Source: Phycisphaerae bacterium (GTDB lineage Bacteria; Planctomycetota; Phycisphaerae; JAAYCJ01). Taken from it: a stretch of DNA of 18,084 nt. The stretch covers positions 1-18,084 of the forward strand of contig WFQY01000078.1 in NCBI GenBank assembly GCA_015486815.1. Direction: 5' to 3'. Positions 1-6,744 of this stretch are shown in pieces (the stretch's first letter is position 1; each line of letters starts with the position of its first letter). Under the pieces are notes generated by a model. That model was not told the DNA's origin. It made no database searches and was given only the letters and a program-made list of their open reading frames with translations. The translations under genes were made by a program, and so were the position numbers.

Positions 1-134
1 CTACCAATAAAGCGCCAACATCATCGCCAACGAGCGGAAAATAATTTCATTGGACAAATTGCATCTTTGACGTTAGTTTATTATAAAAGTTTATGTAATG
101 TCATTATAGTCGTTTTTAACGAGGAGTTGATAAG

Positions 135-986
135 ATGAATAGAATGATTACCGGATTGTTCAAGACGGGAACGGTTCTTCTACTTGCTATCGCTGTAACG
201 GGATGTGTTTCTCAGAAAAAGTTTGATGAGCTGAAATTCGCTGAACGCAATTGTAACGCTGAGCGTCAAAGGTTAGCTGAACAGCTTGCAAATGCGAAAG
301 AGCAAAACGGCACATTACAAGATGAGCTTAACAGATTGCGTGCAAATCTGGCGGATAAGGATCGGACAATATCAGCTCTTCAACAGCAAATAAGCGGAGC
401 AAAAGAAGCATTGAGTAAAATGACAAACGTATATGAAAAACTCGCTACTGCGAGAATTCCGTCAACTCAGATACAGATAAACCTTCCGCCTGAACTCGAC
501 AAAGCGCTAAAGGATTTTGCCTCTCGGCATCCTGATATGGTTACCTATGACAGTAAACGGGGACTCGTAAAATTTTCGTCCGATATACTGTTTGATCTTG
601 GCAGTGATAAGGTCAAGCCAAAGGCTCAAAAATCTCTCGCTGAGCTTGCTAAGATATTAACAGGCCCATCGATCAAGAATTTCGACGTTGTCGTAGTTGG
701 GCATACGGATAATATCCCGATAGTAAAACCCTCTACGCGTGCAAAACACCCGACTAATTGGCATCTTTCCGTCCATCGTGCTATTGCGGTTATGGAAATT
801 CTCAAAGACAACGGTGTAAGCCCAAAAATACTCGGTGTGATGGGATACGGACAATATCGTCCTATAGCCTCCAACGATACACCCGAGGGCAGAGCGAAGA
901 ACAGAAGGGTCGAGGTTTACATCGTACCGAAAAAAATCGGTAGCCAAGCACCTGTTAAAACGAAAACTATCAAAATAGAAAAATAA
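135..986 (+). CDS. OmpA/MotB-family lipoprotein (Pal-like, peptidoglycan-binding)
   Basis: Predicted to anchor the envelope by binding peptidoglycan through a C-terminal OmpA-like domain while its N-terminus is lipidated. Seen: a basic N-terminus, a hydrophobic stretch and a lipobox ending VTGC (Cys24); a Gln/Glu/Leu-rich heptad-like region at about residues 30-105, probably a coiled coil; and an OmpA/MotB domain at about 145-268. That domain has the GHTD motif (Asp192), the NWxLSxxRA motif (Arg215) and the closing GRAKNRRVEVYI block; the Asp and Arg are the usual peptidoglycan-contacting positions. The NWxLSxxRA form is the one typical of MotB-like domains, but there is no MotB transmembrane helix or motA neighbour, so a structural lipoprotein is more likely than a flagellar stator. 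ATG at 135 is preceded by GAGGAG at 121-126. A strong terminator follows, so the gene is probably transcribed alone. Confidence 0.9.
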   Translation: MNRMITGLFKTGTVLLLAIAVTGCVSQKKFDELKFAERNCNAERQRLAEQLANAKEQNGTLQDELNRLRANLADKDRTISALQQQISGAKEALSKMTNVYEKLATARIPSTQIQINLPPELDKALKDFASRHPDMVTYDSKRGLVKFSSDILFDLGSDKVKPKAQKSLAELAKILTGPSIKNFDVVVVGHTDNIPIVKPSTRAKHPTNWHLSVHRAIAVMEILKDNGVSPKILGVMGYGQYRPIASNDTPEGRAKNRRVEVYIVPKKIGSQAPVKTKTIKIEK

Positions 987-1000
987 CCCTACAATATCCA

Positions 1001-1035
1001 AGCAGGCTGACGAAACGTCAGCCTGCTTTTTGTTT
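1001..1035 (+). terminator. Intrinsic terminator after the OmpA-like gene
   Basis: A perfect 12-bp stem, AGCAGGCTGACG (1001-1012) pairing with CGTCAGCCTGCT (1016-1027), with an AAA loop and followed by TTTTGTTT. It starts 14 nt after the stop codon at 986 and ends 15 nt before the ATG of the next gene. It separates the two transcription units even though they share a strand. Confidence 0.9.
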
Positions 1036-1050
1036 GGAAGGAGTAAACAG

Positions 1051-2088
1051 ATGAAAGCGGTAGCTCTGACAGGCATTCGTAAAATGGAACTTGTTGACAG
1101 ACCCGAACCAAAAATCAAATCACCGAACGAAGTGCTTTTGAAACTCGATGCCGTCGGTGTATGTGGCTCGGACGTACATTATTATGTTACCGGCAGGATA
1201 GGTTCACAGGTAGTGGAGTTTCCTTTTATAGTCGGGCACGAATGCGCAGCTACCGCAGTTGAGGTCGGCGATGAGGTAAGTAGAGTAAAGATAGGCGATA
1301 GAGTAGCGGTCGATCCTGCAATGGTTTGTCATCAATGCGACCAGTGCAAAGCAGGTCGGGAAAATACCTGCCGCAACCTTCGCTTTTTGGGTTGTCCGGG
1401 TCAAGCTGAAGGGTGTCTGTGCGAATATGTCGTTATGCCCGAAGATTCTTTGTATCCGGTCGATAAAAACAAAATTTCCGCTGAGCAGGCAGCTATCGCT
1501 GAACCACTTTCTATCGGGGTATATGCAGTCAAACAGGCAGGTTTGAAATCTACGGATGATATTGTAATTTTGGGAAGCGGGCCTATCGGTCTTAGCGTTT
1601 TACTATCTGCAAAGGCGGACGGTATAGGCAATATCTATGTAACGGATAAGATAGACGAACGTCTGCAAGCTGCTAAGACCGCTGGCGCAAAATTGACAAC
1701 AAATCCGTTAAAAACCGATGTGGTAAGCGAAATTCTCAAAGCTCAGCCGATGGGAATGGATGCGGTTTTCGAATGTGCGGGTCAGCAGGAAACTATCGAT
1801 CAGGCAATCGAATTACTCAAACCGGGAGGCAAGCTGATGCTGATAGGCATTCCGCAGGTCGATAGAATTTCATTTATTATCGATAAGATGCGAAGAAAAG
1901 AAATAACTGTCATAAATGTCCGCCGACAGAAAAACTGCGTTCAGCCGGCTCTCGACCTTATCGCAGATAAAAAAGTCGATGTGGATTTTATGATTACGCA
2001 TCGCTTTCCTCTCGAGCAGACTCATCAGGCATTTGAGCTTGTCGATAGCTATCGCAACGGCGTGATCAAAGCGATGATAGAATTTTAG
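1051..2088 (+). CDS. Zinc-dependent medium-chain dehydrogenase (sorbitol/L-threonine dehydrogenase-like)
   Basis: A 345-residue MDR-superfamily alcohol dehydrogenase, expected to oxidise a polyol or secondary alcohol with NAD. Seen: catalytic-zinc ligands in GVCGSD (Cys38), GHE (His63, Glu64) and AEP (Glu151); structural-zinc cysteines 93, 96, 99 and 107 in the usual CxxCxxCx7C spacing; and the Rossmann motif GSGPIG at 175-180. An Asp (199) near the end of the second Rossmann strand favours NAD over NADP. The overall pattern (CGSDVHYY, EPLSIGVYAV) matches sorbitol/xylitol dehydrogenases, but the exact substrate cannot be read from sequence. The start is ATG 1051, with GGAAGGAG at 1036-1043 seven bases upstream. 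An in-frame TTG at 1030 lies in the T-run of the preceding terminator and has no ribosome-binding site. Because that terminator sits directly upstream, the gene needs read-through or a promoter inside the preceding gene. No clear terminator follows. Confidence 0.9.
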   Translation: MKAVALTGIRKMELVDRPEPKIKSPNEVLLKLDAVGVCGSDVHYYVTGRIGSQVVEFPFIVGHECAATAVEVGDEVSRVKIGDRVAVDPAMVCHQCDQCKAGRENTCRNLRFLGCPGQAEGCLCEYVVMPEDSLYPVDKNKISAEQAAIAEPLSIGVYAVKQAGLKSTDDIVILGSGPIGLSVLLSAKADGIGNIYVTDKIDERLQAAKTAGAKLTTNPLKTDVVSEILKAQPMGMDAVFECAGQQETIDQAIELLKPGGKLMLIGIPQVDRISFIIDKMRRKEITVINVRRQKNCVQPALDLIADKKVDVDFMITHRFPLEQTHQAFELVDSYRNGVIKAMIEF

Positions 2089-2262
2089 CAAAATTCGTAT
2101 CTCGGATATGATTTTCCGCTATTAGCGATAGTTTTAGCGCTACGTTGATTTCTATTAAGCACATCGAAGGTGTGCGAGAATATTTTCCCATCCGATTAAA
2201 AATTTTGTTGAAGAAGATGTTATAAACCCGCTACAATTCAAGGTCTTGTATAATATGGTAGC

Positions 2263-2291
2263 TTGTTAGCCATTAGTCCGTAGCTTATAAT
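2263..2291 (+). promoter_or_regulatory. Candidate sigma70-type promoter for the S41 protease gene
   Basis: TTGTTA at 2263-2268 and a consensus TATAAT at 2286-2291 are separated by exactly 17 bp, which would place the transcript start near 2298, about 25 nt before the ATG at 2324. The spacer is almost entirely the 21-nt word repeat described at 2265-2285, so the promoter may have been created by, or may be a chance by-product of, that repeat. A second TATAAT at 2249-2254 has no partner -35. Confidence 0.5.
2265..2285 (+). repeat. Copy 1 of a dispersed TTAGC-word repeat
   Basis: These 21 bases match 18 of 21 positions of 5460-5480, differing only at the 7th, 8th and 15th bases. Both have the form GTTAGC-NN-TTAGTC-N-GTAGCT. 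Both copies lie in intergenic DNA upstream of a gene start: the protease here, and surE in the other case (on the opposite strand). The match is direct from the sequence; calling it a dispersed family is inference from two copies. Confidence 0.65.
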
Positions 2292-2323
2292 GTTCAACAC
2301 TGATGTAGAGGTAATATAGTATA

Positions 2324-4474
2324 ATGCAAAAGGTTATCCGCAGTAGATTTGTCAAATTACAGGTATTAGTATTTTCAATATGTTTTCTGGTACCTGCCTA
2401 TTCGGTACAGGCGTTTTCCACAAAAAGTCTTGCTAAACTGATATATACCGGTAAGTTTCAGCAAGTAGAAAAAATCTGTTCATCTCAACCTACAACTTCC
2501 CGAAATTGTCTGTTATCGGAAATTTGTGATTGGGTCGCAAAATATCAGAAAATAATCGAACAAGCCAAAAAACATCGACACGAAATCTACAAAGAAGACA
2601 TAAAAAGAGCAAAGGAATATTTAGCGAAGGGTGATCTCGAAAAGGCACTGACAGCTATTCGTAAGGCGAGATTTTATACCGATGATGTTAAATCCTTTAT
2701 GAAATTAAAATGTCTCGCCCGGATAACCAAGCAAGCGAAACAGAAGGCGAGTGAATATCTGAAAAAGCATGAATGGCTAAAAGCTGGAAATATCTATGCT
2801 GAGCTTTCGGGCATATATAAGGACGATGAACAGTATGACAAACTTGTCGAAGATTGTGCGAAACGTGTCAAATTTCAATCGTTATATAAGCCTAAAGGCG
2901 ATTGGAAAGATGAGTTAAAGGGTATTCGAATAGAGATAATGGAAGTCGCTTTATATATAGAGCAATTTTATGTGGAAAAACCCGATTTTCATAAGATGGC
3001 GATTTCCGGCCTGCAGACGATACGAATAATGACCGAAATTCCGAAATTGGCTGATGTATTCGCTGGCTTTAAAAATAAGAAAGCAACCGAGCAATTCAGC
3101 CAGCAGATAGACAAACTTATCGATCAGGTAAACCAACAGTACAAACTCAAGAAAAAGTTTACAAAGAAAGAATTTTGGCAGGCTTTTCTCAAACTTGTAA
3201 CAATCAATCAGGATACTATCGAGCTGCCCGACGCTTTGATAATAAAGGAATTTTACGACGCTGCTTTGGATGTGCTCGACCCGTTTACCAATATAATTTG
3301 GCCAGCTGAAGTGGATAACTTCGTTAAGCACACTACCGGAAGATTCAGCGGAGTCGGCATCCAAATAGCGATGGAAAACAATAAACTCAAAGTTATTACG
3401 CCGATTCCGGGGACTCCCGCATATAAAGCTAACATAATGCCGGGCGATTTGATCGTCTCTATCAACGGTGAAAGCACCGAAGGAATAACCATCGACCAAG
3501 CTGTCAGAAAAATAACCGGGCCCGCGGGTACGAAAGTTGTTCTCGGAATACTCCATCCGTTCGCTGATAAGCCCGTAGATGTTCCGCTAATCAGAGATAC
3601 TATCATTATTCATACGGTAAAAGGATTTAAACGCGATACGGATAATCGTTGGGAATATTTTGTCGATCCGAAAGATAAAATCGCATATATAAGGATTACC
3701 AGTTTTACCGATTCTACCGTTCCTGAGCTTATCAAGGCAATAAACGAAATCCAAAAGCGATCAGCGAAGGGTTTGATTATAGACTTGAGGTTTAATCCGG
3801 GAGGAACGTTACGGTCAGCTGTCCGCACCGTCGATTTGTTCGTTTCGAAAGGAACAATAGTCTCTACTCGCGGACGAAATGTCGAGCCGTGGGCGGGCAA
3901 GGCACATCCTCAGGTAATTACGAACATTCCCATAATCGTGCTGGTCAACAATTACAGTGCAAGTGCAGCTGAAATTGTCTCAGGTGCACTTAAAGATTAT
4001 CGAAGAGCTTTGATCGTAGGCGAGCGTACTTTCGGAAAGGGAAGCGTTCAGAATGTAATCGGATTGCTTAACGACAGCTGTAGATTGAAATTGACCACTG
4101 CGTATTATTATCTTCCTAATGGTAAGTGTATCCACAAAAAGAGCAAACGCAGCAAGGATTGGGGTGTTAATCCGGACGTGGTGGTAAAACTTACTCCTAA
4201 CGAGCTTCGCGATATAATAGAGATTCAGAGGCAGAGTGAAATTGTCAAGCAGGTAAACGGTAAAAAACCCTTGCCTATTACCACCAAACCGACAACTACA
4301 CAAGCTAAAGATGACTCGAAAAAGAAGAGAAAATATCCGCCCGTTGATATTCAGCTCCAAGCAGCTATTACCATAATGAAAGCACGATTGGCACTTGGAT
4401 TGCCTTGGAAAATTCTGCCATCATCAGATAGCAATAAAAAAGCGAATACTCAGCCTGTCAATTATTCAAACTGA
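2324..4474 (+). CDS. Secreted S41-family carboxy-terminal processing protease with PDZ domain
   Basis: A CtpA/Prc-type serine protease that would cleave proteins in the periplasm or at the cell surface. Seen: an N-terminal signal peptide (basic start, hydrophobic run, likely cleavage after VQA); a long Lys-rich helical region at about residues 35-330; a PDZ domain at about 340-415 starting GRFSGVGIQI, with PGDLIVSINGES; and the S41 core at about 440-630. The core has DLRFNPGG, the nucleophile Ser547 in NYSASAAE, and GERTFGKGSVQ with the general-base Lys572 and Gln576, so the Ser/Lys catalytic set is intact. At 716 residues it is longer than common CtpA proteins (about 400-500), because of the N-terminal helical extension and a Lys/Thr-rich C-terminal tail. 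A weak GAGG at 2308-2311 lies 12 nt before the ATG. The stop codon lies inside the left arm of a 17-bp inverted repeat. Confidence 0.93.
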   Translation: MQKVIRSRFVKLQVLVFSICFLVPAYSVQAFSTKSLAKLIYTGKFQQVEKICSSQPTTSRNCLLSEICDWVAKYQKIIEQAKKHRHEIYKEDIKRAKEYLAKGDLEKALTAIRKARFYTDDVKSFMKLKCLARITKQAKQKASEYLKKHEWLKAGNIYAELSGIYKDDEQYDKLVEDCAKRVKFQSLYKPKGDWKDELKGIRIEIMEVALYIEQFYVEKPDFHKMAISGLQTIRIMTEIPKLADVFAGFKNKKATEQFSQQIDKLIDQVNQQYKLKKKFTKKEFWQAFLKLVTINQDTIELPDALIIKEFYDAALDVLDPFTNIIWPAEVDNFVKHTTGRFSGVGIQIAMENNKLKVITPIPGTPAYKANIMPGDLIVSINGESTEGITIDQAVRKITGPAGTKVVLGILHPFADKPVDVPLIRDTIIIHTVKGFKRDTDNRWEYFVDPKDKIAYIRITSFTDSTVPELIKAINEIQKRSAKGLIIDLRFNPGGTLRSAVRTVDLFVSKGTIVSTRGRNVEPWAGKAHPQVITNIPIIVLVNNYSASAAEIVSGALKDYRRALIVGERTFGKGSVQNVIGLLNDSCRLKLTTAYYYLPNGKCIHKKSKRSKDWGVNPDVVVKLTPNELRDIIEIQRQSEIVKQVNGKKPLPITTKPTTTQAKDDSKKKRKYPPVDIQLQAAITIMKARLALGLPWKILPSSDSNKKANTQPVNYSN

Positions 4475-4655
4475 CCGATTTTAAATACTGTTTTTGCGTA
4501 ACTCTTTATTTACCAATAATTATACACAAGCTGTCATTCCCGCGGAAGCGGGAATCCATACTCTTACCGACCAAGTGGATTCCGCATCTCCACTACGTTC
4601 CGTGCGGAATGACGCGGTGGGAACAAATAATTTTGTGCAAAATCGGTCAGTTTGA
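4466..4655. repeat. Nested inverted-repeat element between the protease gene and surE (MITE/REP-like)
   Basis: The outer arms are perfect 17-bp inverted repeats, TCAAACTGACCGATTTT at 4466-4482 and its complement at 4639-4655. The left arm contains the protease stop codon (4472-4474), and the right arm ends 5 bases before the surE stop. Inside, GTCATTCC (4533-4540) pairs with GGAATGAC (4606-4613). Two internal hairpins are also present: ATTCCCGC (4536-4543) with GCGGGAAT (4548-4555), and ATTCCGCA (4579-4586) with TGCGGAAT (4603-4610). GGAATCCA (4551-4558) can alternatively pair with TGGATTCC (4576-4583). From memory, the CATTCCCGC..GCGGGAATCC core is a common intergenic repeat in many bacteria. 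There is no T-run, so a bidirectional-terminator role is possible but not shown. Confidence 0.8.
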
Positions 4656-4660
4656 GTAAA

Positions 4661-5440
4661 TTAGCAGGCGTCAATAATGTTCTTCAGCTTGTTCAGTGTC
4701 GGATATGATGTCAAATCGAACATAAGCGGAGTTATCGTGATATAATTATTGTTCAGAGCGATAGTATCGGTTTCCTGTGTCTCGTCAAGCGGATAATAAT
4801 CGCCTGCAAGCCAATAATAAACTCTACCTCGCGGATCGATGCGCTTTTCGAATCGATCAATGCCAGCTTGGGTCGATTGAGGGACTACTTTTATTCCCTT
4901 TGGTCCGCCAAACTCACAGGCAGGTATATTAATGTTCAATACACAGCCTGTTTGCAATATCTGTTTATCAATAATCATTTTGATTGTCGAACGGGCGACG
5001 TCAGCTGCATAATCGAAATCGAGTTTATCACGAATCATTAATGAAATAGCGATTGCAGGTATATCGAAAAAGGCAGCTTCTATAGCAGCTGCCACCGTTC
5101 CGGAATAGAGAACATTTATTCCTACATTAGCACCAGCGTTTATTCCGCTTATTACAAGATCGGGTCTGCCAGCTAAGCTAAACTCTTTCGGGAGAATCTC
5201 AACGAGGGCGAGTTTGACACAATCTGCGGGCCTACCCCTGACGCTAAACCCTTTGATACCGCTGGGCAGCTCTACTTTAGTGCAAATCAGCGGGTCGTTT
5301 AATGTAATCGAATGGGCAGCTGCACTTTGGGTGGTTTCCGGTGCGACTATTGCCAATCGCCCTAATCCGTCAACCGCTCGTGCCAATGAGACAATTCCCG
5401 GTGCCAATATTCCATCATCGTTTGTAATGAGTATATTCAT
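4661..5440 (-). CDS. surE: 5'/3'-nucleotidase SurE
   Basis: A cytoplasmic metal-dependent survival nucleotidase that dephosphorylates nucleoside monophosphates, and in some species short polyphosphate. Seen: the N-terminal MNILITNDDG with the paired metal ligands Asp8 and Asp9; Ser39 in TTQSAAAHS, the next ligand position; VRGRPADCVKLAL; and the PDLVISGINAGANVG block with the Asn ligand near residue 100, followed by YSGTVAAAIEAAF. The length of 259 residues is normal for the family. The ATG at 5440 has AGGA eight bases upstream on its own strand. It is transcribed away from the 62-residue gene at 5647-5835, which shares its strand. The two could be co-transcribed across a 206-nt gap, but the word-repeat hairpins in between would sit in the surE leader. 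It converges on the protease gene at its 3' end. Confidence 0.96.
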   Translation of the reverse strand: MNILITNDDGILAPGIVSLARAVDGLGRLAIVAPETTQSAAAHSITLNDPLICTKVELPSGIKGFSVRGRPADCVKLALVEILPKEFSLAGRPDLVISGINAGANVGINVLYSGTVAAAIEAAFFDIPAIAISLMIRDKLDFDYAADVARSTIKMIIDKQILQTGCVLNINIPACEFGGPKGIKVVPQSTQAGIDRFEKRIDPRGRVYYWLAGDYYPLDETQETDTIALNNNYITITPLMFDLTSYPTLNKLKNIIDAC

Positions 5441-5456
5441 ATTATACGTCCTACCA

Positions 5457-5526
5457 ACTGTTAGCTTTTAGTCTGTAGCTATTAGCTAAAAGCTAAGGAC
5501 TAAAGACTGTTAGCTTTAATGCTAAC
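5457..5526. repeat. TTAGC-word palindromic repeat upstream of surE (copy 2)
   Basis: A compact block of related words. TTAGCTTTTAG (5461-5471) is exactly complementary to CTAAAAGCTAA (5486-5496); GTTAGC (5509-5514) pairs with GCTAAC (5521-5526) around a TTTAAT loop; and ACTGTTAGCTTT occurs twice as a direct repeat (5457-5468 and 5506-5517). Bases 5460-5480 match 2265-2285 at 18 of 21 positions. The block sits 17 nt before the surE ATG, so on the minus strand it would form hairpins in the surE leader. No coding potential is seen in it. Confidence 0.75.
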
Positions 5527-5646
5527 AATTATACACAAACTATTGGTCGCGTCCATACTTTCGGATATCGAGCGACAGAAAGTCAAATCAGCGGGAAACC
5601 AAACATACATAATTTGTTGAAATTCATCGAAATTGCGGATGGGTAA

Positions 5647-5835
5647 TTATCGTTTTGCTTTGTGCAGACAGGCAGCCATCAGTAAATGCCTTAGCTGATC
5701 GGTCGTCAGACTCTCGAGATATTCTCTCGTAAAATCGAATTTGAAGGTGGCAGGAAAGTGTAAAAGTGCGTCGATGACTTCTTCCCTCGGTAGCGATGCT
5801 ATTTTTGTCGGCGAAATTTCTGTTATCTGCGACAT
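5647..5835 (-). CDS. Small hypothetical protein, 62 residues
   Basis: I do not recognise this protein. It is probably real: it has an ATG with a GGTAGGA ribosome-binding motif just upstream on its own strand, the same motif that precedes surE. It starts away from the divergent macro-domain gene and its composition is protein-like. It shows no signal peptide, membrane segment or cysteine cluster. It looks helical and amphipathic, with two segments: one resembling PREEVIDALLHFPATF and one resembling LESLTTDQLRHLLMAACLHKAK. Pro-Arg-Glu-Glu and Ser-Leu-Thr-Thr-Asp-Gln look like helix N-caps, suggesting a small helical adaptor or subunit. The strand and the gap leave open that it is transcribed with surE. 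Confidence 0.6.
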   Translation of the reverse strand: MSQITEISPTKIASLPREEVIDALLHFPATFKFDFTREYLESLTTDQLRHLLMAACLHKAKR

Positions 5836-5851
5836 ATTCCTACCTGCTGTA

Positions 5852-5880
5852 TTGACCTATTCCATAATCAATGTTATTTT
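5852..5880 (+). promoter_or_regulatory. Candidate promoter for the macro-domain gene
   Basis: TTGACC at 5852-5857 and TATTTT at 5875-5880 are separated by 17 bp in the 89-bp divergent spacer between the 62-residue gene and the macro gene. The predicted start near 5887 gives a leader of about 38 nt containing AAGGGAG at 5912-5918. The -35 matches consensus at five of six positions and the -10 at four of six. Confidence 0.4.
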
Positions 5881-5924
5881 TATTATCGACATAAAAGTTT
5901 AACGGTTTAGTAAGGGAGAACAAA

Positions 5925-6440
5925 ATGACTGATATTCATATAGAGCAAGGAGATATAACATCATATAAAGTGGATGCGATTGTAAATGCAGCTAATAATG
6001 ACCTTATACTGGGTGGCGGATTGGCGGGTGCAATCGCGAGAAAAGGCGGGCAGGAAATACAGAAAGAATGCAATAAGATTGGTCCGATAAAAGTAGGGCA
6101 AGCTGCTATTACGACAGCGGGTAAGTTGCCAGCGAAATATGTCATACACGCTGCAAGTATGAGGCTTGGTGGGGTTACATCAGCGGAGTCGCTCGAGTCG
6201 AGTACTCGTGCTTGTCTCGAAATAGCTGACCGCTATAAGCTCGAATCGATAGCATTTCCAGCTATCGGTACGGGAATAGCGAGATTTCCCCTCAAAGAGT
6301 GCGCCAAAATAATGCTTGGCATAATTATCGAACACGCGCGGAAACAAACCACACTAAAAGATGTTTACATAGTGCTTTATGACAACAACGCTTATGAGAT
6401 TTTTTTGAAGACCTACCAAAGCCTCACTGCGAACAAATGA
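5925..6440 (+). CDS. Macro-domain protein (ADP-ribose/O-acetyl-ADP-ribose binding or hydrolase)
   Basis: A stand-alone macro domain, expected to bind ADP-ribose or hydrolyse an ADP-ribose derivative such as O-acetyl-ADP-ribose or ADP-ribosyl groups on proteins or nucleic acid. Seen: GDIT near residue 10; VDAIVNAANNDLILGGGLAGAI, which is the adenosine/ribose-binding loop; KYVIHAASM; and AFPAIGTGIARFPL, the diphosphate-binding loop. The pattern GPIKVGQAAITTAGKLPAKYVIH resembles the Af1521-like subgroup rather than MacroD, whose loop normally reads GGGGVDG. Whether it has hydrolase activity cannot be told. At 171 residues it is a single domain with no fused partner. AAGGGAG precedes the ATG. There is no adjacent toxin or ADP-ribosyltransferase, so a toxin-antitoxin role has no support here. 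The stop codon lies within a direct repeat flanking the downstream element. Confidence 0.93.
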   Translation: MTDIHIEQGDITSYKVDAIVNAANNDLILGGGLAGAIARKGGQEIQKECNKIGPIKVGQAAITTAGKLPAKYVIHAASMRLGGVTSAESLESSTRACLEIADRYKLESIAFPAIGTGIARFPLKECAKIMLGIIIEHARKQTTLKDVYIVLYDNNAYEIFLKTYQSLTANK

Positions 6441-6578
6441 TGGCTCGGTATAGTCGCTTCGATACATCCGACATTCGTCGGACACTCAGCGACCAGGGCA
6501 TTCGGACGTTGAGTAGTCCCGCCCTTCAAAGGGCGGGACGTATCGAAACGCCCGGACATGCACCCGACAAATGATAGC
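6433..6578. repeat. Cloverleaf-folding intergenic element flanked by 12-bp direct repeats
   Basis: A closing stem TTCGATAC (6458-6465) / GTATCGAA (6540-6547) encloses three hairpins almost without linkers. Arm A is TCCGAC / GTCGGA (6467-6472 / 6477-6482). Arm B is ACTCAGCG / CGTTGAGT (6484-6491 / 6507-6514, one G-T pair). Arm C is GTCCCGCCCTT / AAGGGCGGGAC (6516-6526 / 6529-6539). The unit is bracketed by ACAAATGATGGC (6433-6444) and ACAAATGATAGC (6567-6578), which resemble a target-site duplication. The left copy includes the TGA stop of the macro gene. It is not a tRNA: there is no T-loop, no anticodon geometry and no CCA end. A palindromic mobile or REP-like repeat fits best; a structured RNA is possible. 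Confidence 0.75.
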
Positions 6579-6744
6579 CTACCATTAATTGTGGAAAAAT
6601 TGTTGATAAGTTGTGTGTTTTATTGTAAATAGGTAAATTATGGAATTGCTTATTATGCCTAAAGGCTATCTTTGCACTCGTCCGATAATTAGTATAGAAA
6701 GATAGTTAGATTCCATCGGGAAAGATGATTATTGAGTTGAGGTT
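6579..6744. other. AT-rich intergenic leader upstream of the FlgI-like gene
   Basis: No gene is seen in these 166 bases. There are weak promoter-like hexamers (TTGCAC 6672-6677 with TATAGA 6693-6698, only 15 bp apart) and a small GCC-TAAA-GGC hairpin near 6658-6667. None is strong enough to call. Confidence 0.4.

Noticed and set aside
1..134. Possible tail of an upstream gene (frame 3 ends with a stop at 42-44, Thr/Ser/Pro-rich) and a TTGACG at 67-72 as a promoter for the OmpA-like gene.
   Set aside because: Thirteen codons are too few to support a gene, and no -10 lies at the right spacing from TTGACG (the nearest, TATGTA at 92-97, is 19 bp away).
1030..1050. TTG at 1030 as the start of the dehydrogenase.
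   Set aside because: It lies in the T-run of the preceding terminator and has no ribosome-binding site; ATG 1051 has GGAAGGAG at the right distance, and the protein aligns with the family from there.
2159..2175. GCACATC-GAA-GGTGTGC hairpin after the dehydrogenase as a terminator.
   Set aside because: It is 70 bases past the stop, includes a G-T pair, and no T-run follows.
2951..3556. A 201-codon open frame on the minus strand inside the protease gene, and other long antisense frames (for example 657-1118, 8749-9336, 9706-10167).
   Set aside because: They overlap genes with clear domains and give Phe/Tyr/Ile/Leu-rich translations without recognisable motifs, as expected of antisense shadows.
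5925..6440. Macro domain as an antitoxin of a DarT-like ADP-ribosylation system.
   Set aside because: No ADP-ribosyltransferase-like toxin gene is adjacent; the neighbours are a 62-residue unknown and an intergenic repeat.
6458..6547. The cloverleaf as a tRNA.
   Set aside because: Stem lengths are wrong, and there is no TTC T-loop, no 7-base anticodon loop and no D-loop GG.
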